Source: CAYQCE01 sp964415885 (lineage in GTDB: Bacteria > Zixibacteria > MSB-5A5 > JAABVY01 > JAHJOQ01). Taken from it: a DNA stretch of 34,985 bases. Location: positions 1 to 34,985 of the forward strand of contig CAYQCE010000036.1 of NCBI GenBank assembly GCA_964415885.1, written 5' to 3'. The notes beneath the pieces are model-generated. The model had not been told where the DNA came from, ran no database searches, and saw only the letters and a program-made list of their open reading frames with translations. Position numbers and translations under genes: made by a program. Shown one piece after another: positions 30,264-34,985 of this stretch. Position 1 is the first letter of the stretch. Every line of letters begins with the position of its first letter.

Positions 30264-31385
30264 TCATCCATTATACTTGTTCAGATTCGATTTAACAAAC
30301 TTTTTCCCGGGCACCTGCTGGACCACGCCCATGAGCTCCATCTCGAGTAGAGTTGTCAGAATTCGAGGCACGTCGATACCGAGTCGACGCGAGATTGTAT
30401 CCACATGTATCGGTTCATCCGTCAAGATTTCATACAATTTGGTCTGCTCCGGTTCCAAGTCAGGCGGCGGAACCGTAACTTGAGAGGTCGTCTCTTTCGG
30501 AAGTATGAACTCGAGCTGTGTCAGGATGTCCTCGCCGGATGTCACCAGATGCGCCCCCTGTTTGATCAGCTCGTTGGTGCCTGAGCTCGCGGTCGATGTG
30601 ATGTTTCCCGGCACCGCGAACACCTCGCGGTTCTGTTCGAGAGCATGACGTGCGGTCAAAAGCGCCCCCGATCTCTCACCGGCCTCGATCACGACCACGC
30701 CGAGCGATACGCCGGATATGATCCGGTTGCGTCTCGGGAAATTCTGCGGCTCGGGTTTGGAGCCGCATGGAAACTCCGATATCAACGCTCCGTGCTCCGG
30801 AAGTTCGGCGTATAGCTTACGGTTCTCCGGCGGGTAGATGATATCCAGTCCGCAGCCGAACACTGCGAGTGTTCGGCCCTTCGCGTCTGCTGCCGCACGA
30901 TGCGAGACTGAATCGACACCTCTGGCAAATCCCGAAACGACGGTTACTCCGGCGGAGGCGAGCTCACCGGCTATTCTCTCCGCCATAGATTTACCGTAGT
31001 GCGTCGCCTTGCGCGATCCGACAATCGCAACAGCCTTTTCATCTTCTGGACGAATCTCACCCTTGGTGAAGATCAGATGCGGCGGGTCGTAGATCTGGCT
31101 GAGACGTTCCGGATACTCCGGAGATCCCGCCGTTACTATCCTGAATCCGCGTTTCTCGACGATTTCGAGCTGTTTCTCGCAGAACGCCATATCCGGACCT
31201 TTGAGGATCGACTCAGCGAGACGCGGACCGACATCCTGTACACCGAGCAGTTCGCGCTCTGACGCCCCGAATATCCTGTCGGGAGTCCTGAAATGCCCGA
31301 GAAGCCTGCGTATCATCACCGGCCCCAGATGACGGACCCGTCCGAGCGCCAGCCAGAGTTTCAGATTGTCGCGATCAGTCGACAT
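30264..31385 (-). CDS. dprA: DNA-processing protein DprA
   Basis: DprA binds incoming single-stranded DNA and loads RecA in transformation. The 373 residues have an N-terminal helix-hairpin-helix/SAM-like part (RVRHLGPVMIRRLLGHF, LLGVQDVGPRLAESI), an extended Rossmann fold with AIVGSRKATHYGKSMAERI, VVSGFARGVDSVSHRAA, FGCGLDIIYPPENRKLY and FPRRNRIISGVS, GALLTARHALEQ and AVPGNITS, and a winged helix at the C terminus (LTDEPIHVDTISRRLG onward). ATG 31385 is chosen. An in-frame TTG at 31394 would add three residues. The start overlaps obgE by 11 nt. DprA is widespread and does not by itself prove competence. Confidence 0.94.
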   Translation of the reverse strand: MSTDRDNLKLWLALGRVRHLGPVMIRRLLGHFRTPDRIFGASERELLGVQDVGPRLAESILKGPDMAFCEKQLEIVEKRGFRIVTAGSPEYPERLSQIYDPPHLIFTKGEIRPEDEKAVAIVGSRKATHYGKSMAERIAGELASAGVTVVSGFARGVDSVSHRAAADAKGRTLAVFGCGLDIIYPPENRKLYAELPEHGALISEFPCGSKPEPQNFPRRNRIISGVSLGVVVIEAGERSGALLTARHALEQNREVFAVPGNITSTASSGTNELIKQGAHLVTSGEDILTQLEFILPKETTSQVTVPPPDLEPEQTKLYEILTDEPIHVDTISRRLGIDVPRILTTLLEMELMGVVQQVPGKKFVKSNLNKYNG

Positions 31386-32361
31386 GTTTCTCAATTATCT
31401 TCCAGAGAGCGTCTTTCAATCTATCCATGCCCTCTTTGGTTTTTCCGCTCGTCGGTATGCAATTCGGATCAACGGAGTTGCTTTTGGTGTCAATGTCAGC
31501 CTCGGAGATCAGGTCTATCTTGTTCAGCGCCACAATATACGGTTTTTCTCCGAGACGCCAATCGAAGTCGATCAGTTCCTTTCTCAGGGCGGTATACTGC
31601 TCCGCCGGTTCATCCGCTGTGCCGTCGATTACAAACAGCAGCACCTTTGTGCGCATTATATGTCGAAGAAAGTCGTGCCCCAATCCTTTTCCAAGCGATG
31701 CGCCCTCAATTATTCCCGGTATGTCCGCCATCCTGAACTGCTTGTATCCGGCGACCTCAACGATACCGAGATTGGGAGACAGCGTTGTGAACGGGTAATC
31801 GGCGATCTTGGGCCTGGCGCGCGATACGGCCGCCAGCATCGTCGATTTGCCGGCATTCGGGTAGCCCACCAGGCCGACATCTGCAATAAGACGAAGCTCG
31901 AGAATCAGCCGGCGCTTCACTCCCGGCTTGCCTGGAGTTGCTTTCCGCGGAGCCTGGTTCGTGGGCGATTTGAAATGTGTGTTGCCGAGACCGCCCTTCC
32001 CACCTTCAGCGGCGGTGTATCGCTCACCCGGTTTGACGAGGTCCACAAGCAGATTCTCGGGTTCGTCGGCATCGTAAACGGCCGTTCCGGGGGGGACACG
32101 AATGATGATATCCTCGCCGCTCTTGCCGGTCTTAAGCGACCCCTGACCGTCGGCGCCCCGTTCGGCGCTGTACTTCTGACGGTACTTTAAGTCCATGAGG
32201 GTCATCAGGTTGTCATCCACCTCGATGACGACATTGCCGCCCCGGCCTCCGTCACCGCCGTTCGGCCCGCCCTTGGAGACATGTTTCTCGCGCCGGAACG
32301 ATATGATCCCGTTTCCGCCGGCACCGGCTTCAACTTCGATTTCAACGAGATCAACAAACAT
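31375..32361 (-). CDS. obgE: GTPase ObgE/CgtA
   Basis: Obg is an essential ribosome-assembly and stress-associated GTPase. Residues of about 1-158 form the glycine-rich Obg fold (GAGGNGIISFRREKHVSKGG, GGDGGRGGNV, PPGTAVYD, GGKGGLGNTHFKSPTNQAPR), followed by the G domain with G1 GYPNAGKST, G2 YPFTTLSPNLG, G3 DIPGIIEGAS, GKGLGHDFLRHI and G4 NKIDL. The protein ends soon after the G domain (328 residues), lacking the acidic tail or the OCT domain of some relatives. The start lies 2 nt after cdaA and overlaps dprA at its end. Confidence 0.96.
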   Translation of the reverse strand: MFVDLVEIEVEAGAGGNGIISFRREKHVSKGGPNGGDGGRGGNVVIEVDDNLMTLMDLKYRQKYSAERGADGQGSLKTGKSGEDIIIRVPPGTAVYDADEPENLLVDLVKPGERYTAAEGGKGGLGNTHFKSPTNQAPRKATPGKPGVKRRLILELRLIADVGLVGYPNAGKSTMLAAVSRARPKIADYPFTTLSPNLGIVEVAGYKQFRMADIPGIIEGASLGKGLGHDFLRHIMRTKVLLFVIDGTADEPAEQYTALRKELIDFDWRLGEKPYIVALNKIDLISEADIDTKSNSVDPNCIPTSGKTKEGMDRLKDALWKIIEKHVD

Positions 32362-32363
32362 GG

Positions 32364-33125
32364 CTATTTCTTGAGTATCGAGAGAAGGGTCTCTTTGAGA
32401 TTTAGCTTTTCGAGATCACGCTTAAGGATTCCACGATACGCCACAGATATCGCGCCGGTCTCCTCAGAAACGACTACACTGACGGCATCCGATTCCTCGG
32501 TTATCCCGACTGCGGCTTTGTGGCGCATCCCGAACGGCTGATCGAAACGTGGATTCTGGGTCAGCGGGAGGACACATCCTGCCGCAATTATGTCATCGCC
32601 ACGGATCACAACTGCACCGTCATGAAGCGGCGTGTACGGTGTAAATATCGTTATCAGTAGCTCGGCGGTCAGCGGGGCTTTGACCTCTCGTCCAGTCTCG
32701 ATAATATTCCGGAGCCCGACCGCCCGCTGCATCACGATAAGCGCGCCGTATCTCAGTTCGGACAGACGGATCGTTCCCTTCACGAGTTCATCGATCGACT
32801 GGCTCCCCTCGTATTTCAGGAAATGACGGAAGAACCGCGAATGGCCTATCTGGGCCAGAGCGCCCCGGATTTCGGGCTGGAATATGATCACGAGAACGAT
32901 GAAGCCGACTGTTGCGAGATTCCGGAAGAGCCATTTAAGCCCTTCGAGATTGAACCAGAACGAAAGAAATGCGATCAGAAGGAGGAATGTGAGCCCGGTT
33001 ACGATTTGGGCGGACCGTGTCCCTCGAATCAGCACCAGTATCTTGTAAATGATAAAGCTGACGACAATTATGTCGATCAGATCGAAAAACGTGAACCGCA
33101 GGAATTCATATTGGAAGAGCTCCAT
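32364..33125 (-). CDS. cdaA: Diadenylate cyclase (c-di-AMP synthase, CdaA/DacA type)
   Basis: The 253-residue protein makes c-di-AMP from two ATP. Three membrane helices fill about residues 12-85 (DIIVVSFIIYKILVLI, VTGLTFLLLIAFLSFWF, TVGFIVLVIIF), followed by QPEIRGALAQIG and the DAC domain with LTAELLITIFTPYTPLHDGAVVI (the DGA motif) and FGMRHKAAVGITEESDAVSVVVSEETG (RHR-type motif read as RHK). AAAGG and GGAGG lie just upstream of ATG 33125. It begins the unit cdaA-obgE-dprA-ptsH-ptsI-PGI/PMI-membrane protein. The usual partner cdaR (YbbR domain) is not adjacent. Confidence 0.95.
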   Translation of the reverse strand: MELFQYEFLRFTFFDLIDIIVVSFIIYKILVLIRGTRSAQIVTGLTFLLLIAFLSFWFNLEGLKWLFRNLATVGFIVLVIIFQPEIRGALAQIGHSRFFRHFLKYEGSQSIDELVKGTIRLSELRYGALIVMQRAVGLRNIIETGREVKAPLTAELLITIFTPYTPLHDGAVVIRGDDIIAAGCVLPLTQNPRFDQPFGMRHKAAVGITEESDAVSVVVSEETGAISVAYRGILKRDLEKLNLKETLLSILKK

Positions 33126-33148
33126 CTACCTTTTTCCTCCAGATTCCT

Positions 33149-33177
33149 ATTATACGGTTTTTCAAAACTGTCGGCAA
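33149..33177 (-). promoter_or_regulatory. Promoter of the cdaA unit
   Basis: On the minus strand TTGCCG (33177-33172), a 17 nt spacer and a perfect TATAAT (33154-33149) lie 24 nt upstream of ATG 33125, with a normal Shine-Dalgarno sequence after them. Confidence 0.7.
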
Positions 33178-33188
33178 GGTCTATCCAA

Positions 33189-33217
33189 TTGACACACACT
33201 CAACATTTCAGTAGCTT
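33189..33217 (+). promoter_or_regulatory. Promoter of the gene at 33225 (leaderless layout)
   Basis: A perfect TTGACA (33189-33194), a 17 nt spacer and TAGCTT (33212-33217). The -10 ends 7 nt before ATG 33225, and no Shine-Dalgarno sequence is present. Confidence 0.5.
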
Positions 33218-33224
33218 TAAGACC

Positions 33225-33689
33225 ATGACAAACAAACAGTCAGAAGTGAAAGAAAGTACCGATGAAATCCGTCTCGAATGGATCGCCCACCCGGCAAAAC
33301 AGCGGCCCCTCGCGGCCGTAACAGTGGCGATATTCATCCTTCTCGTCGGCTTCGGGGTCTACTCGTGGACATTCTCTCCGCTTTTCACCGCCTTCGCGGT
33401 GATAGTTCTGGCGGGATCGCTCGCCGGCTTCTATTTTCCGACACGATATCGTCTGTATGACAGCTACATCGAGGTCAAATACACCGTAACTTCTATGAAA
33501 CGGGAATGGCACCAGTTTCGAACCTATTGGCCGGATCGGAATGGCGTGCTGTTATCCCCGTTTCCACATAAATCGAGGCTCGAGAATTTCCGCGGTCTGT
33601 ATCTCAGATACGGCCAGGGCGACAAGGGTAAGATACTGGAGATGATAAAATCGAAGGTTGAGAAGAGGGGCGACGATGGGGATTCATGA
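33225..33689 (+). CDS. Small membrane protein of unknown function
   Basis: ATG 33225 starts 154 residues with a charged N terminus, two membrane helices (PLAAVTVAIFILLVGFGVYSW and LFTAFAVIVLAGSLAGFYF) and a cytoplasmic domain of about 85 residues. The domain reads TRYRLYDSYIEVKYTVTSMKREWHQFRTYWPDRNGVLLSPF, which resembles the bacterial PH-like domains after a membrane hairpin. The frame is open upstream but that part is antisense to cdaA. The gene has no Shine-Dalgarno sequence. Its stop overlaps the following gene by 14 nt. Function is unknown. Confidence 0.72.
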   Translation: MTNKQSEVKESTDEIRLEWIAHPAKQRPLAAVTVAIFILLVGFGVYSWTFSPLFTAFAVIVLAGSLAGFYFPTRYRLYDSYIEVKYTVTSMKREWHQFRTYWPDRNGVLLSPFPHKSRLENFRGLYLRYGQGDKGKILEMIKSKVEKRGDDGDS

Positions 33690-34176
33690 TCTTTTCCCGA
33701 GCGGTTCGCAGGGTAACGACATAAAGGGCGAACTTTCCGATGAGCAATTCGAGGTGCTCGACAAGGTCGCGAAGAAGGTTGTCGACTGGCGCATGGCAGT
33801 ACCCGCGATAATGGCGCTCGAAACAGCCAAACCGCTCTCGTTCATCGGGTCGCAGGCGATGGTTTTCTTCGAGCCGATTGTGAAGTCGCTCTTCGCCATG
33901 AAGTATTACGATACCTTCCGCGAGCTGATGGAAGACCGTGAAAATGTCGAGCGGCTGCTTCAACTAATAGAGAAGCGCGATTCCGAACTCGTGGTCAGAG
34001 AGAAAGACTACCGAAAGAAGCTGAAGATATTTCTCAAACGGCAGTCGTTTGGAAAACGCGCGTGGATGTGGTTCTCGGGGCGATACCCCAACCTCGACCA
34101 GTTGAATGAGCAGATGGAGCGCTGGGGCATCACACAGGAACAGATCGACCAGATGGGGAAGAAGAGAAAGAAGTGA
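33676..34176 (+). CDS. Conserved-looking protein of unknown function
   Basis: ATG 33676 with GAGGGG about 5 nt upstream starts 166 residues. The centre reads VDWRMAVPAIMALETAKPLSFIGSQAMVFFEP, a hydrophobic segment that may be amphipathic or lie in the membrane. From memory similar segments occur in small uncharacterised bacterial proteins. The C-terminal half is highly charged and helical and ends KKRKK. No catalytic motif is recognised. It overlaps the membrane protein gene by 14 nt, so the two are probably translated together. Confidence 0.68.
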   Translation: MGIHDLFPSGSQGNDIKGELSDEQFEVLDKVAKKVVDWRMAVPAIMALETAKPLSFIGSQAMVFFEPIVKSLFAMKYYDTFRELMEDRENVERLLQLIEKRDSELVVREKDYRKKLKIFLKRQSFGKRAWMWFSGRYPNLDQLNEQMERWGITQEQIDQMGKKRKK

Positions 34177-34213
34177 CATAGTCGCCTATTTGGTCGGACG
34201 AGAAGGGGGGACT

Positions 34214-34838
34214 ATGCACAAGGATCGCGAGTCTGAGAAGACTCGCTATCTATGTGGGTCACGTGACAATCTTACAAGAGATCACTTGCCTCCGCAAAGC
34301 TTCTTCGTCAAGCCACGACCAACTAATCTGATAACGGTTCATTGTTGCAGCGCGTGTAACGTGAGCTATTCCCTGATCGATGAATCATTCAGAGTCTTTC
34401 TGGCGGCTCTAATTGGGAGATCCCAGGAAGCCAAACGAATTTGGGCAGATCGAGTAATGGAACATTCCTTTAAGCGCAGTCCTGCACTGAGGCAGATGTT
34501 TGGGAAAAGGCTTGGTGTCGAACAAGTCGGAAGCAGGCAAGTGCCCGTGCTGCGCTATCCGAGGGAAGAAGGAGATAAGTTATAGAGCGACTGACCAAGG
34601 GTATGATCAGCCACTTCCGCCCCAGTGACGACTACAATGCTGCGCTCTACGATGCGGACGAATGCTACTATTCAGCTTCAGAGCTTAGAGAAAGAATGTG
34701 CTTCGATCATCGAGGAAATTCCTCTCAAAAAACTCACCTTCAAGCGTCTGGGTGTATCAATTCTATGATTGTGCCATGTTTAGAGTGAATGTCTATACGC
34801 CGATCTCGGAGGAGCTAGCCCGCTCATTTCTTAGATAA
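34214..34838 (+). pseudogene. Frameshifted HNH-type nuclease-like gene
   Basis: An intact first frame of 123 residues (ATG 34214 with AAGGGGGG upstream, stop 34583-34585) has YLCGSRDNLTRDHLPPQSFF and CCSACN, an HNH/zinc-finger-like pattern, followed by SLIDESFRVFLAALIG. The family-like continuation is then found in other frames. From 34579, shifted by one base, it reads VIERLTKGMISHFRPSDDYN. A stretch back in the first frame near 34668-34736 reads LQSLEKECASIIEEIPLKK. A third frame reads SVWVYQFYDCAMFRVNVYTP and on, to TAA 34836-34838. At least two and probably three frameshifts break it. Sequencing error is possible but unlikely for several shifts. The N-terminal half may still be expressed. 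Confidence 0.68.
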
Positions 34839-34852
34839 TTGTTCAGCCGGTT

Positions 34853-34896
34853 GCGTCAGATCCTGATCCCGCGATAGCGGGATTGTGATCTGACGC
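34853..34896. repeat. Long perfect-arm hairpin repeat
   Basis: GCGTCAGATC (34853-34862) pairs with GATCTGACGC (34887-34896), and the inner arms ATCCCGC (34866-34872) and GCGGGAT (34877-34883) pair around a GATA loop. Only three positions in the middle are imperfect, giving a stem of about 20 pairs. There is no T tract, so it looks like a REP-type or MITE-type palindrome rather than a terminator. Confidence 0.7.
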
Positions 34897-34906
34897 CTAT
34901 TCTGCA

Positions 34907-34985
34907 AACAAGGAATGCCCGGTGGCCCGCCTTACAGGGCTTGTTGAAAAAGTTCGTATCGCTGGAAAAGCTGTCATCGCGAGGA
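34907..34985. repeat. Start of a dispersed-repeat-like element at the right edge
   Basis: AACAAG (34907-34912) and GCCC (34917-34920) are complementary to GGGCTTGTT (34937-34945), a second hairpin. The sequence then runs TTGTTGAAAAAGTTCG and GTCATCGCGAGGA to the window end. From memory, GTCATTGCGAGGAGC-type sequences after TTGTTGAAAAA are common in short dispersed repeats of many bacterial genomes. The element is cut by the window edge. Confidence 0.45.

Noticed and set aside
32823..33224. Upstream extension of the membrane protein at 33225
   Set aside because: It is antisense to cdaA, and the ATG at 33225 follows a promoter at the right distance.
34853..34896. Terminator for the HNH-like gene
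   Set aside because: The hairpin is strong but no T tract follows it on either strand. A repeat element is more likely.
1..34985. CRISPR arrays, tRNA and rRNA genes
   Set aside because: No regularly spaced direct repeats, cloverleaf-like sequences or rRNA segments were seen by reading. A tRNAscan or Infernal run was not possible.

Overview
The window is bacterial chromosomal DNA, roughly 50-55% G+C and gene-dense, with many start/stop overlaps. A LolA-fold exported protein next to signal-peptide proteins suggests a diderm cell. The mix of genes (DacA-type c-di-AMP cyclase, bifunctional PGI/PMI, Mut7-C RNase, HPr/Enzyme I without permeases, many PAS/REC proteins) fits an uncultured lineage of the FCB group such as Zixibacteria. 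That placement is inference, not proof.

Layout. (a) 1-3001, minus strand: a PAS protein running off the left edge, a ~500 bp gap without a supported gene, then a receiver protein and a GAF histidine kinase. (b) 3097-4948, plus: nadC-birA (NAD and biotin metabolism). (c) 5023-5796, minus: an exported LolA-like protein with a strong terminator. (d) 5797-11375, plus: a regulatory stretch and then aroA-aroE-aroK-aroB-aroQ plus a branched-chain-type aminotransferase, i.e. most of the shikimate pathway with overlapping genes. (e) 11379-13976, minus: an HMA-like membrane protein with a NapH-like polyferredoxin, then a Mut7-C protein with an agmatinase-family enzyme. (f) 14078-18416, plus: a heterodimeric ABC exporter and an inositol-monophosphatase-family enzyme. 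(g) 18420-20550, minus: phosphomannomutase/phosphoglucomutase and a double-receiver protein. (h) 20659-21717, plus: a lone MalK/UgpC-type ATPase. (i) 21685-26179, minus: a signalling cassette with an atypical protein-kinase-fold protein, a Rossmann-PAS-PAS histidine kinase, a receiver fused to a GcvH-like domain without the lipoyl lysine, and a secreted protein. (j) 26282-33125, minus: cdaA-obgE-dprA-HPr-ptsI-PGI/PMI-membrane protein. (k) 33225-34838, plus: two uncharacterised proteins and a frameshifted HNH-type pseudogene, followed by hairpin repeats to the right edge.

The strongest candidate for something little described is cassette (i). It combines a kinase fold with altered metal-binding residues, a histidine kinase whose sensor begins with a nucleotide-binding-like Rossmann segment, and a response regulator whose output is a non-lipoylatable H-protein-like domain. 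A second pattern is that several genes without a Shine-Dalgarno sequence have a promoter -10 element ending about 6-7 nt before an ATG (aroA, the mini-ORF before aroK, the MalK-type ATPase, the gene at 33225). This suggests leaderless transcripts. Genes inside operons mostly carry good Shine-Dalgarno sequences instead.
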